A stretch of DNA of 64,000 nt from UKL13-2 sp038206765 (GTDB lineage Bacteria; Pseudomonadota; Gammaproteobacteria; Burkholderiales; Usitatibacteraceae), in contig JBBRAM010000021.1 of NCBI GenBank assembly GCA_038206765.1, positions 1 through 64,000 on the forward strand, given 5' to 3'. The translations under genes were made by a program, and so were the position numbers. Position 1 is the first letter of the stretch. The number at the start of each line of letters is the position of its first letter. The notes beneath the pieces are model-generated. The model had not been told where the DNA came from, made no database searches, and saw only the letters and a program-made list of their open reading frames with translations. This document shows, one piece after another, positions 9,601 through 17,328 of this stretch.

Positions 9601-10286
9601 CTGTGAAGAATGTTATTTTTAATCACCAGATGCGCCGCGGCCTCGACGAATAAGCATGATCCAAATGAGTTATAAACATCTGCCAAGCCTGTCTTTGCGT
9701 CTGTGAAAGGCGCGTTGTACTGAACATTGCGGATGTCAAGATTTTCGATGCCAATATAGCCAGCAGGGCCATTGTTGTAATTGTAGCCAAGCTGCGGCCC
9801 CACCATTACTAGCCCAAGGTTATACAGCGCTCGTACGGGATTATTGTTGTCGTGGTAGCGCAATGAGCGTGGCGCCTGTCCGGGCAGCGTTTCCATCTGG
9901 GTGGCATTGGTTCCGTCGATGATAGGGAGTGCGCCGGTTACGGGGTCAGGCATGCCGATGACCCGCATAAATTGATTCGGTGCAGTCGGCGCTACGTCCG
10001 TGCCGGCAGAAATCAGGATCATTTCGTTGTAGGTGCCGTTGTTTGGTTTTGCAAAAATTCTGACGGTGTCGCAGCCTTTAAATTTGCTCCAGGGCAATTG
10101 GCCTAGCGCCGAATAAGTTTGCGCTGGGCCGACGTCATAGTAATGAATAGTGGCGCACCCGGACTGGTCGGCGTTCATTGTTGGTGTAAGCGCGCGAGCA
10201 GTGGTCCCGGTTGGCGCCGCCAATGCCACGCTGGATATTGAAACGTAGGCCAGCGTTGAGAGGGTCGTTAACAGTAATTTGATCAT
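6633..10286 (-). CDS. Giant exported beta-helix / FG-GAP repeat protein
   Basis: About 1217 residues, Sec-exported. The start at 10286 is preferred over the ATG at 10298 because GGA lies 7 bp upstream and the signal peptide (MIKLLLTTLSTLAYVSIS...ALA) begins directly. Order: a right-handed parallel beta-helix (about 40-500, with repeated N-N-I-L and G-N-W-I-Y-N-N turns, as in pectate-lyase-like proteins); an Ig-like segment (~540-630); two nearly identical 76-residue repeats (TPSAGANGTISPNTAQ... with paired cysteines); a proline-rich hinge and an Fn3-like domain (~800-890); then at least five FG-GAP/VCBS calcium blades (DVDGDGYAD, DFDGDGKSD, DLNADGLAD, DINGDGKGD, DFDGNNTMD). No LPXTG, autotransporter or PEP-CTERM tail is seen. 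A surface or secreted glycan-acting or adhesive role is plausible, but no catalytic residues can be named. Confidence 0.85.
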   Translation of the reverse strand: MIKLLLTTLSTLAYVSISSVALAAPTGTTARALTPTMNADQSGCATIHYYDVGPAQTYSALGQLPWSKFKGCDTVRIFAKPNNGTYNEMILISAGTDVAPTAPNQFMRVIGMPDPVTGALPIIDGTNATQMETLPGQAPRSLRYHDNNNPVRALYNLGLVMVGPQLGYNYNNGPAGYIGIENLDIRNVQYNAPFTDAKTGLADVYNSFGSCLFVEAAAHLVIKNNILHSCGNGLFINSKNDIIVELSQDILVEGNWIYNNSNPPIPNVSNGFHEHNSYTEARDIIFQYNTFGDVRPGAFGDCLKDRSSGTIVRYNIFTSNCNILLNLLNSTGSPALIAADAAYGNDYVYGNLFDVAPTGSRNANLVTYGGDTAVYSSYRQKTLRFYNNTVVVKGDAVATVGYAETYLFNLLMQVSVADVQNNIFYAPSITPNKPGKLQAMSIGIGTVNLANNWVGPNTGQFWLGHKLPSVLINGWNTNIGANNMPAFVNESAHDYRPTALSPLTNAGSILANLNVLSLVSPTPPSVIPTSATRRPGALDIGAYEATFAPVLATQTITFNPSPPASLLTTAAPFTVSASGGGSNNPVTFASKNIGICTTSGINGALVTLTGVAGTCIVRADQLGNANYAAAAFVDGLIVVSSLALPSTFTITPSAGANGTISPNTAQVVASGASSVFTVTPNAGFTASVGGTCGGSLVGSTYTTNAIVANCTVIASFVAIPPVTFSVTPSAGANGTISPNTAQIVASGVTSVFTVTPNAGFTASVGGTCGGSLVGSTYTTNAVAVSCTVIASFAAIVPPPPAVLPPPTAPTNLACAIATGTDVNCSFTGSQAVSGVTITGYQLSCSDAIGNTLSRTFSGLTILLQNVPTEKIYTCQALALSTVGPSLPSASARFIVHTIPISRRQMVDVDGDGYADILIHAPAAVGSNTPNPAAGLQVGRWNGSAINFTPVLDLGTGWDILGLGDFTGSGKTGIVSRDAAGQVRVDLSIPTVGASIPRSTKLDWAVEAVGDFDGDGKSDILWRYLKPGTNDSGVTFAWFMEGATGISTANVNVNEVKHRGGAPLSWNLIGSTDLNADGLADIVWVSPGNDIRALMGKGGRTWSNQKIGVVPPGYVLFKLGDINGDGKGDLLFRNAQGNVKAWLMDGITVLAEIDLPTTPADWTFFASGDFDGNNTMDIVWQKSDGTLVVWLMNGNTPATPAIFNNAGAVPAGYVNVEP
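7917..8345 (-). repeat. 228-bp tandem duplication inside the beta-helix/FG-GAP gene
   Basis: Two copies offset by 228 bp (for example GCATTAGTCG at 7945 and 8173). Each encodes one 76-residue cysteine-containing repeat domain. A core of about 70 bp is identical and the rest differs at only scattered positions, so the duplication is recent or maintained by gene conversion. Confidence 0.85.
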
Positions 10287-11032
10287 TTGTAATTCCATCC
10301 TGTTTTTTTACAGGCAACGGGCAATATGCCCGGTCCGGTATGCAATGTGGGAGATACCTCTCAGCATTGGCGACGCACTGTCTGCGCCGATTTATGCCGT
10401 CAGCAATTAAGTCTTTGGTCACAGCCAGTTTGTTGTTGCGTCGGCTCTGCTGAAATTTTTTCTCAACGTAAAAATACAACAATGAGAGGGGCAGGCAAGC
10501 GTTGAGCGAGCCTACACAACAGCTTCTCTGGTACTGAGTCGGACCGGAATCGGTATTGGTTCAATGTATTTTTGCGTGGCGCTGCCGATTTTTTGCGGCC
10601 AGTCAACGCAATTTCGATTGAGATTGACGAGGCCGGGGGAGAGTGGAATTCCGCACTTCACGCACAAGGTTTTGCGCTACGGGCAACGAAGACAGAGCTT
10701 AGAATTTGTACGCTCTGTTTAAAAATAAATAACTGTCAAATTTGAGAGGTATTTTTAAGTCATCTTCGCTATTCGTGCGGGTATCCGCGCGGCTTTCCAA
10801 GCGAAAATGCCCCCAATAGTCCGCCACCGGTAGGGTTTCCCTAAAAATCTGCATTGTTACCCGATGTCATGCAATTTGTGTTGCATGCAATATCAGTTAG
10901 CGGTCATCGCCGAATTTGCGCATCTCCGCACCCCGCCCACCTTTAAGAATAAAATAGAGGGTGAAGTCTTTTTAACCAAGCTCATCGTCATTAATCCACT
11001 CGATACATTGAACACCAAACAAGAAAGCCAAC
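10287..11032 (-). other. Long 5' region of the beta-helix gene with potential RNA structure
   Basis: About 745 bp without a gene. On the minus strand, reading toward the beta-helix gene, three elements occur: a 7-bp closing stem CGACGCA / TGCGTCG (10437-10443 with 10371-10377) around 59 nt; a 6-bp hairpin CGGGCA / TGCCCG (10318-10332); and a CCTGT / ACAGG hairpin with a 6-nt loop (10299-10314) just before the start codons. This could be a structured leader. I could not match it to a known riboswitch class. The part toward 11032 holds the promoter region of the divergent small gene, with no clear boxes. Confidence 0.45.
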
Positions 11033-11278
11033 ATGAATAAGCCAGCCGAACACCCTGCCGTTGCGATGCTTCGTAGCGAAATTGAAATCATGATGTCGGA
11101 CCGTGATGCGCTGCTGCGGGTCGCAGGGGCAGCCGCCAAGTTAGTGGAGATTTTGAACATTGCACGTTTGCCAGTTTCGGCAATTCCGCTGGCCGAGGCG
11201 TTGGCGTCTGGCGTGAATGCGCTATCAGAGGATTCGCTTAAGGAAGCGCTGGACGCGCAGAAGCAGCGTGCCTCTTAG
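11033..11278 (+). CDS. Small helical hypothetical protein
   Basis: 81 residues, acidic and mostly predicted helical, with no signal peptide or cysteine. The start ATG at 11033 has AAGAAAG upstream. The sequence has a heptad-like hydrophobic pattern (AAKLVEILNIARL, AEALASGVNAL) that fits a small oligomeric helical bundle. I recognise no family. It stands alone, 244 bp before the acyltransferase gene. Codon use looks like that of its neighbours, so it is probably real. Confidence 0.6.
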   Translation: MNKPAEHPAVAMLRSEIEIMMSDRDALLRVAGAAAKLVEILNIARLPVSAIPLAEALASGVNALSEDSLKEALDAQKQRAS

Positions 11279-11522
11279 CGGTTCCGTTTTGTACGGCTTG
11301 GTGAATATTCGCGCATTCAGCTGTCCGATTTTTTGAGCATTGCATGGTTCATTGCATCTTTTGCCCGTAGATCGATTAAGAAGAAGGCTCTGGCGCTCTG
11401 AATGGCTGATGCATAACGGCTTTCAACAAGCTTTGATGAGTCACGCCGTGTTTACAATGCAGGCAAACCACTAATAATTTGTCACCACTTCTAAAAATAG
11501 CAACCGTTCGAAGCGAGCTTCC

Positions 11523-12131
11523 TTGAATTCCAACTTTCCGATCCCCGCGCAATACGTGCGGCGTAATGCGCCCGTAGCGAATTTTATTGGCCGCACGGCG
11601 ATGCGATTGTCTGGCTGGCGCTTCGCGGGTGAGCTGCCGGATTTGCCGAAGTTTGTGATAACGGTCGCGCCGCATACGTCCAATTGGGATTTTGTCATCG
11701 GCGTGATGGCCTTGTTTACCCTCGATATTCGGCTTAACTTTATCGGCAAGCACACGCTATTTAGCGGCTTCTTCGGCAGCGTGTTTGGCCGCTGGCTGCG
11801 CTCCCTGGGTGGTATCCCTGCAGATCGCACCAAAGCGCATGGCTTAGTGGGCGAAGTGGTCGATGCATTTAAGGCCAACGACCGCATGATTTTGGCGCTA
11901 TCGCCGGAAGGCACACGCACCTTGAGCAAGGGCTTCAAAAGCGGCTTTTTGCATATTGCGCAGGGTGCCAATGTGCCGATTGTCTTGGCCTATTTTGATT
12001 TTCCCAACCGCACGGTCGGCTTCGGCCCCCTCTTCGTGCCGAGTGGTGATGTTGCGCGTGATATGAAAGCGATCCTCGATTTTTATCGCCCCGTTCGTGG
12101 CCGCTATCTGAAACAGTGGCAGCAAGAATGA
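11523..12131 (+). CDS. Lysophospholipid acyltransferase family protein (PlsC-like)
   Basis: 202 residues. The acyltransferase signature is present: HTSNWD at H51-D56 (HX4D), GGIPADR at 96-102 (substrate-binding block) and SPEGTR at 127-132. The family transfers acyl groups to lysophosphatidate or related lysolipids at the inner membrane. The compact size and lack of an obvious N-terminal membrane helix place it with short PlsC-like proteins, not the main 1-acylglycerol-3-phosphate acyltransferase. The annotated start is a TTG at 11523; no better start keeps the HX4D block at its usual distance. The gene is monocistronic. Confidence 0.85.
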   Translation: MNSNFPIPAQYVRRNAPVANFIGRTAMRLSGWRFAGELPDLPKFVITVAPHTSNWDFVIGVMALFTLDIRLNFIGKHTLFSGFFGSVFGRWLRSLGGIPADRTKAHGLVGEVVDAFKANDRMILALSPEGTRTLSKGFKSGFLHIAQGANVPIVLAYFDFPNRTVGFGPLFVPSGDVARDMKAILDFYRPVRGRYLKQWQQE

Positions 12132-12290
12132 CGCTGGCAAATAAAACTGAACATCAAATATCGCCCTTTTTTTGCGCACGCTTCCATGCAATATGTTCGG
12201 GTATGGTGCAGTGCAATAAGTGACACGAACCAGTGTGAATTAGTTAAGCGTTTGAAAAATAAAGACAAATAGGAGTTCAAAAAAGTTGGC

Positions 12291-12365
12291 ATGACAAATG
12301 CTAATAGACAATTAGCGATGAGCAATCATCGTCAATTTCTCCTCCGAGAGCGGTTTGCCCGATGA
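12291..12365 (+). CDS. Candidate 24-residue small ORF ending inside a terminator
   Basis: The ATG at 12291 opens 24 codons; the peptide is arginine-rich and ends in QFLLRERFAR. A second in-frame ATG lies at 12318. The TGA at 12363-12365 falls within the 5' arm of the terminator hairpin (12357-12382), a layout typical of leader peptides at attenuators, but no same-strand gene follows. AGGAG at 12271 is about 15 bases from the first ATG, too far for a strong site. The coding strand also contains a CU-rich TTTCTCCTCC (12336-12345), the kind of unpaired seed found in small regulatory RNAs. Either a small protein or an sRNA is possible. Confidence 0.35.
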   Translation: MTNANRQLAMSNHRQFLLRERFAR

Positions 12366-12390
12366 CCACCAAGTCATCGGGCATTTTTTT
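12357..12390 (+). terminator. Strong Rho-independent terminator
   Basis: GCCCGATGAC (12357-12366) pairs perfectly with GTCATCGGGC (12373-12382) across a 6-nt loop and is followed by ATTTTTTT. It ends a rightward transcript. It lies 225 bp after the acyltransferase gene, so it more likely belongs to a separate short transcript. Confidence 0.9.
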
Positions 12391-12445
12391 GCGCCAGCGC
12401 TTTGACGGGCTTGGTGAAGAATAGGTCAACGAAGTGTTTTCGTCG

Positions 12446-13987
12446 TCAAACCGGAATCCACAGCGCTGGCAATGCGGGTAATCCTCTCAAGACCCGCGCC
12501 AGCGAACCATCTTGGACGAGTTGGGTTGCCACCTCTATATCCGGTGCCATGTAACGATCCTGCGGCATGGCGGGGCAGCGGGATCGTAACAACGTGTGCG
12601 CAGATTCGATTGCGGAAGAACTTTTCAACGGCCGTAAAAATTCAATCCCCTGCGCGGCCGCGAGAAACTCAATACCAATAATATGCGCCGTATTGGCGAT
12701 CATTGGCTGCAGGCGGCGCGCGGCGAAGGTTGCCATCGAAACATGATCTTCTTGATTCGCGCTCGTCGGCAAGCTGTCTACGCTCGCTGGATGTGCCAGC
12801 GATTTATTCTCGGATGCCAGTGAAGCCGCAGTCACATGCGCGATCATGAAGCCGCTGTTGAGCCCGGCATCGGCGGTCAGGAAAGGCGGCAAGCGCGAGA
12901 CCGAGCTATCGATCAGCATCGCAATCCGCCGCTCGGCAATCGCGCCCACTTCGGCAATCGCCACTGCCATCGCGTCAGCCGCAAGCGCGACTGGCTCCGC
13001 GTGAAAATTGCCGCCGGAAATGAGCATATCGTTCTCGGCAAATACCAGCGGATTGTCGGTGACTGCATTCGCCTCACGCAGCAGCACCAGTGCAGCATGG
13101 CGCAGCTGATCCAAACAAGCACCCACCACTTGCGGTTGGCAGCGCAGGCAGTAGGGGTCTTGCACACGATCATCGCCGCTCAAATGCGAATCACGAATCG
13201 CGCTACCCGTAAGCAACGCACGATAATATTTCGCCACATCTATCTGCCCCGGCTGGCCGCGCAGCGCGTGGATGCGCGGGTCGAACGGGCCATCGCTACC
13301 GCGTGCCGCATCGACGGTCAATGCACCGACAACCAGCGCGGCTTCCAACACCGGCTCGAATGCAAACAGTGCATGCAGTGCTAGGGCAGTTGATGTCTGC
13401 GTGCCGTTAATCAGCGCCAAGCCTTCCTTTGCGCCGAGCTTCAGCGGGGCAATGCCGGCTTTCAACAGCAGTGGTGCGGCAGGTTTGCGTTCGCCATCAA
13501 CGAGCATTTCGCCTTCGCCCATGAGTGCCAACGTCATGTGTGCCAGCGGCGCCAAATCACCGGAAGCGCCGACCGAACCTTGCGAGGGAATGTATGGGAT
13601 TAACCCCGCGTTGTGAACAGCGAGTAAAGTTTCAATTATCAAGGGGCGCACACCTGAATACCCACGTGCTAGGCTCGCTGCTTTGAGCGCCAGCATCAGC
13701 CGCACGACCGGTGGTGCCAATGGCTCACCCACGCCCACGCTGTGTGAGCGGATTAAATTCAGTTGTAGGGTAGCAAGCTGGGCTTGGCTAATGCGCTGGT
13801 TGGCGAGCTTGCCAAAACCGGTGTTCACACCATAAACCGGCGCATCGCCTTCGGCAGCGCGTTGCACCACGTGCATGCTCGCGCGAACGCCTGCCCATGC
13901 TGCGGGATCAATATTGAGCGTCCGGCAAGTTGTATGGATTGCTTGCAACTGATCAAGCGTGAACTGGCCGGGATGGATAGTGAACAA
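12446..13987 (-). CDS. hutH: Histidine ammonia-lyase
   Basis: 513 residues, normal family length. It removes ammonia from L-histidine to give trans-urocanate, the first step of histidine use. The Ala-Ser-Gly triad that cyclises into the MIO cofactor is visible in GSVGASGDLAPLAH (about residues 140-153). Downstream, NGTQTSTALALHALF and the SQEDH-like NQEDHVSMATFAARR block (about 412-426) also match the family. The start is a TTG at 13987 with AGGAG 7 bp upstream. It lies downstream of hutU in the leftward arm of the hut locus, with a repeat-rich gap of 166 bp between them. Confidence 0.97.
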   Translation of the reverse strand: MFTIHPGQFTLDQLQAIHTTCRTLNIDPAAWAGVRASMHVVQRAAEGDAPVYGVNTGFGKLANQRISQAQLATLQLNLIRSHSVGVGEPLAPPVVRLMLALKAASLARGYSGVRPLIIETLLAVHNAGLIPYIPSQGSVGASGDLAPLAHMTLALMGEGEMLVDGERKPAAPLLLKAGIAPLKLGAKEGLALINGTQTSTALALHALFAFEPVLEAALVVGALTVDAARGSDGPFDPRIHALRGQPGQIDVAKYYRALLTGSAIRDSHLSGDDRVQDPYCLRCQPQVVGACLDQLRHAALVLLREANAVTDNPLVFAENDMLISGGNFHAEPVALAADAMAVAIAEVGAIAERRIAMLIDSSVSRLPPFLTADAGLNSGFMIAHVTAASLASENKSLAHPASVDSLPTSANQEDHVSMATFAARRLQPMIANTAHIIGIEFLAAAQGIEFLRPLKSSSAIESAHTLLRSRCPAMPQDRYMAPDIEVATQLVQDGSLARVLRGLPALPALWIPV

Positions 13988-14088
13988 AATGGTGCTCCTG
14001 TTATTTTAGCTTTTCAGATCGGCTCCCCAACCTAAATGGCTCTGCGCGAACGCGTCGCGGCAGACAATCCGTTGAAAATGAGATGTCG

Positions 14089-14168
14089 ATTCTTTATTCG
14101 TAATTCTTTATTCGAAATTCTTTATCGTAATTCTTTATCGTAATTCTCTATCGTTATGCTTTATCGCT
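14089..14168 (+). repeat. 13-14 bp tandem repeat running into the 3' end of hutU
   Basis: Six degenerate copies of ATTCTTTAT(T)CGTA. The units at 14117-14129 and 14130-14142 are identical. The last unit overlaps the hutU stop codon (14154-14156) and encodes its final residues. It fills much of the hutU-hutH gap. Confidence 0.85.
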
Positions 14169-15872
14169 AATCATCGGCAAATCTAACCCTTGTTCACGCG
14201 CGCAATCGATTGCTGACTCATAACCGGCATCAGCATGGCGCATCACGCCCGTCGCCGGATCGTTCCACAATACCCGCTCAATTCGCGTTGCGGCGGCATC
14301 GGTGCCATCGCACACAACCACCATACCAGAGTGTTGCGAATAGCCCATCCCCACGCCGCCGCCATGGTGTAGCGATACCCATGTTGCACCGCTTGCCGTA
14401 GTTAACAAAGCATTGAGTAGTGGCCAATCGGACACCGCGTCGCTGCCATCCATCATCGCTTCTGTCTCACGATTCGGGCTGGCAACGGAGCCAGAGTCCA
14501 AATGGTCGCGGCCAATAACAATCGGCGCTTTGAGCTCGCCCGTTTTTACCATCTCATTGAACGCCAAACCGGCGCGATGCCGATCACCCAAACCAATCCA
14601 GCAAATCCGCGCGGGTAAGCCTTGAAATGCAATGCGCTCACCCGCCATGTTAAGCCAACGGTGCAGGTGATGATCGTCGGGGAACAGCTCTTTCATTTTC
14701 TGATCGGTTTTACGAATGTCGTCCGCGTCGCCGGATAATGCCACCCAACGAAATGGCCCCTTGCCGCGACAAAATAGCGGGCGAATATAAGCAGGTACGA
14801 AGCCGGGGAATGCGAACGCATTTTTTACACCTTCGTCAAACGCCACTTGCCGGATGTTGTTGCCGTAGTCGACCGTCGGAATGCCCATTGCTTGGAAATT
14901 CAGCATCGCCTGCACCTGCACGGCACAGCTTTGCGCAGCCGCCTTGCGAAGCGCTGGATGTTGAGTTTGGTCGGCCCGCGCGGCCTGCCATTGCGCATTT
15001 GACCAACCCGCCGGTAAATAGCCATTCACTAAATCATGAGCTGAGGTTTGATCGGTCACCAGATCGGGCCTTATATTTTGAATTTTTGCGCGGCGCACCA
15101 GCTCTGGAAAAATCTCTGCCGCGTTGCCGAGTAGTCCAATCGAAACTGCTTTTTTCTCCTGCACGTAGCGGGCAACGCGTGCCAGTGCATCGTCCAAGTT
15201 ATCAGCTTGCTCATCCAAATAACGCGTCCGAATTCGCATATCAATGCGTGACTGCTGGCATTCGATATTGAGGGATGTCGCGCCGGCAAAACTCGCCGCC
15301 AACGGCTGCGCACCGCCCATACCACCCAGGCCTGCGGTGAGGAACCAGCGCCCACCCAGATCGCCGCCGTAGTGCTGCCGCCCGGCTTCCACAAACGTCT
15401 CGTATGTGCCCTGCACAATGCCTTGGGTACCAATGTAAATCCACGAGCCTGCCGTCATTTGGCCGTACATCATCAGGCCCTTGCGGTCCAGTTCGTCAAA
15501 GTGCTCCCAGGTTGCCCACTTTGGCACTAAGTTTGAATTTGCCAGCAGCACCCGCGGCGCATCAACATGCGTGCGAAAAACACCCACCGGTTTCCCGGAT
15601 TGAATAAGTAAGGTTTCATCTTCCTTCAGCGTCCGCAGCGCCACTAAAATTGCCTCATAACAATCCCAGTTCCGTGCCGCTTTACCGATACCGCCGTAAA
15701 CCACCAATGCATCCGGATTCTCGGCGACTTCCGGGTCAAGGTTATTTTGAAGCATGCGATAAGCCGCTTCGATAAGCCAGTTTTGACAGACGATCTCCGT
15801 GCCACGCGGTGCGCGGACGGGGTGTGCGCCATGAGTAGGCGCAATTTTATTGACGGTGGATAAATCGTTCAT
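14154..15872 (-). CDS. hutU: Urocanate hydratase
   Basis: 572 residues, typical for the family. It hydrates urocanate to 4-imidazolone-5-propionate using tightly bound NAD+. The N-terminal GTEIVCQNWLIEAAYRML block, the TAGLGGMGGAQPLA nucleotide-binding glycine loop (about 180-195) and LPARICWIGLGDR (catalytic cysteine region, about 430) are all present. Also visible are DQTSAHD and the GSVASPNRETEAM block. The ATG at 15872 has AGGGA just upstream. It is the first gene of the leftward hut arm, 38 bp from the operator palindrome. The last four codons derive from a tandem-repeat unit. Confidence 0.98.
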   Translation of the reverse strand: MNDLSTVNKIAPTHGAHPVRAPRGTEIVCQNWLIEAAYRMLQNNLDPEVAENPDALVVYGGIGKAARNWDCYEAILVALRTLKEDETLLIQSGKPVGVFRTHVDAPRVLLANSNLVPKWATWEHFDELDRKGLMMYGQMTAGSWIYIGTQGIVQGTYETFVEAGRQHYGGDLGGRWFLTAGLGGMGGAQPLAASFAGATSLNIECQQSRIDMRIRTRYLDEQADNLDDALARVARYVQEKKAVSIGLLGNAAEIFPELVRRAKIQNIRPDLVTDQTSAHDLVNGYLPAGWSNAQWQAARADQTQHPALRKAAAQSCAVQVQAMLNFQAMGIPTVDYGNNIRQVAFDEGVKNAFAFPGFVPAYIRPLFCRGKGPFRWVALSGDADDIRKTDQKMKELFPDDHHLHRWLNMAGERIAFQGLPARICWIGLGDRHRAGLAFNEMVKTGELKAPIVIGRDHLDSGSVASPNRETEAMMDGSDAVSDWPLLNALLTTASGATWVSLHHGGGVGMGYSQHSGMVVVCDGTDAAATRIERVLWNDPATGVMRHADAGYESAIDCAREQGLDLPMISDKA

Positions 15873-15910
15873 GGAAAATCCCTAGCAAGCGTAGCAATTT
15901 AATCAATAAA

Positions 15911-15934
15911 CTCTACTTGTCTAGACAAGTAGAG
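15911..15934. promoter_or_regulatory. Perfect 24-bp palindrome, probable HutC operator
   Basis: The half-site CTCTACTTGT (15911-15920) is followed by CTAG and its exact reverse complement. It contains CTTGT-N4-ACAAG, a form like known HutC sites. It sits in the 80-bp gap between the divergent hutU and hutC, 18 bp before the hutC start, so one site could control both arms. Repression relieved by urocanate is the known mode for HutC. Confidence 0.85.
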
Positions 15935-15952
15935 TCAAGTATTCTTTCAACT

Positions 15953-16678
15953 ATGGTTACCAAAAACAAGCCTGCACGAGTCGCCGCTCCTTACACTAAG
16001 GTCAAACAATATTTGAAGAAAAATCTTCAACATCGCCGCTGGCCGGCGGGTGCATTGATGCCTTCTGAGGCTGAACTGGTCGCGCAATTCGGCGTGAGCC
16101 GCATGACGGTGAATCGTGCTATTCGTGAATTGCAAACAGAAGGTTTGGTCGAGCGTATTCAGGGGGTTGGCACCTTTGCGGCCGAATTGCACCGCGTGTC
16201 GTCGACCTTGACCATCCGCGATCTGCACAGTGAAATTGTGGCGCGCGGCCACTCCCATCACGCCGAAGTGCATATTGCCAAAGCGGAATCAGCTACGGCT
16301 GCCACCGCCGCACGGCTTGGCGTCGAGAAGGGGGCGGCTGTTTTCCATACGCTGATGGTGCACCATGAAAACGGCGTGCCTTTACAATGCGAAGACCGCT
16401 ATGTGAACCCAGACTGTGCGCCAGACTATTTAAATATCGATTTCAGCCAAACAACACCGACGCAATATCTGCTCGACGTTGCCCCACATTGGGAGGCGCA
16501 GTACTGTATCGAGGCCAGCGCTCCAACCTTGCGTGAGGCCAAACTCCTCGGCATTAGCCGCCAAGATGCTTGCCTCATTATTTCGCGCCGCACGATGACT
16601 ATGAATGTACCGATCACCGTTGCACGACTGGTGCATCCGGGCAAGCTCTACATGTTAGAAGGGCAGTTCAAACCATGA
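15953..16678 (+). CDS. hutC: Histidine utilisation repressor HutC (GntR/HutC family)
   Basis: 241 residues from the ATG at 15953. The frame is open to 15917, but that start would lie inside the operator palindrome. An N-terminal winged helix is clear (PSEAELVAQFGVSRMTVNRAIRELQTEG, split here as PSEAELVAQF and VSRMTVNRAIRELQ, about residues 38-65). It is followed by the UTRA ligand-binding domain (about 85-235), with the characteristic LMVHHENGVPLQCEDRYVNP stretch. In the family it represses hut genes and is released by urocanate. It heads the rightward operon and probably represses itself and hutU-hutH from the shared palindrome. The stop overlaps hutD by 4 bp. Confidence 0.95.
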   Translation: MVTKNKPARVAAPYTKVKQYLKKNLQHRRWPAGALMPSEAELVAQFGVSRMTVNRAIRELQTEGLVERIQGVGTFAAELHRVSSTLTIRDLHSEIVARGHSHHAEVHIAKAESATAATAARLGVEKGAAVFHTLMVHHENGVPLQCEDRYVNPDCAPDYLNIDFSQTTPTQYLLDVAPHWEAQYCIEASAPTLREAKLLGISRQDACLIISRRTMTMNVPITVARLVHPGKLYMLEGQFKP

Positions 16679-17328
16679 AGCCTTTGATGATTCGCCTAGA
16701 TGAAATTGCCCCGCAGCCATGGCGCAATGGCGGCGGAAAAACGCGGGAATTGCTCCGTTTGCAGCAGGACAATAGTCCGTCATGGCAATGCCGAATTAGC
16801 GTAGCCGATATTGAATCCGATGGACCTTTTTCGTCGTTTGAAGGTGTTGAGCGCTGGTTTGCGGTGGTCGAGGGCGCGGGCGTGGCTCTGCGATTTGCAA
16901 GTCAGGAAACAACGCTACTGAAATCAAGCCCGCCTTTTTGTTTCGATGGCGGCACGCCGCCTGATTGCAAGCTGATTCATGGCGCAACACGTGATTTAAA
17001 TTTGATGACAGTGGGCGGCTCGGGAAAAATGCAGATTGCCTATGACCGGCTGGCATGGCGAGCCGAATCAACGCCATCAACGCCATCAACACCATCAATT
17101 CCATCAAATCCACACGGGCAATGCGGATTGTTCACGACGGTTGCCGGCTATATTCATTGCGATGCAATATCGGGACAACCAATTGGGCCCATCGCAGCGC
17201 ATTCGCTGGTCTGGTTTAGTGAATCACCGACTAAACCACTCGTTTTTGAGGCGTTACAACAAGCCACGCAATGCATCGGTTGGTGGCTTAGTTTTTCGCC
17301 ATCAGAAATAAGAAGGAACGCATCGTGA
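16675..17328 (+). CDS. hutD: HutD family protein
   Basis: 217 residues. Family marks include PQPWRNGGGKTREL near the N-terminus, SVADIESDGPFSSFEGVERWF, and a DLNLMTV segment in a bicupin fold. HutD is known as a small accessory of hut loci that moderates hut expression, probably by binding an intermediate; it is not an enzyme of the pathway. The ATG at 16675 overlaps the hutC stop. Odd feature: residues ~133-144 are a TPS-TPS-TPS-IPS run encoded by four 9-bp repeats (17071-17106). This is an in-frame insertion relative to what the fold should need and probably lies in a loop. Confidence 0.92.
   Translation: MKPLMIRLDEIAPQPWRNGGGKTRELLRLQQDNSPSWQCRISVADIESDGPFSSFEGVERWFAVVEGAGVALRFASQETTLLKSSPPFCFDGGTPPDCKLIHGATRDLNLMTVGGSGKMQIAYDRLAWRAESTPSTPSTPSIPSNPHGQCGLFTTVAGYIHCDAISGQPIGPIAAHSLVWFSESPTKPLVFEALQQATQCIGWWLSFSPSEIRRNAS

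Larger units (their letters stand above)
12132..12445 (+). other. Intergenic region with orphan small transcript unit
   Basis: About 310 bp between the acyltransferase gene and the convergent hutH. The right half holds a 24-codon ORF and a strong terminator, listed separately. The left 150 bp show nothing recognisable. Confidence 0.5.

Noticed and set aside
10371..10443. Resemblance to a cyclic-di-GMP-I riboswitch (GACGCA followed by A-rich sequence)
   Set aside because: The conserved core of that class, including the GCAAAGCC-type segment and the tetraloop/receptor partner, is not present.
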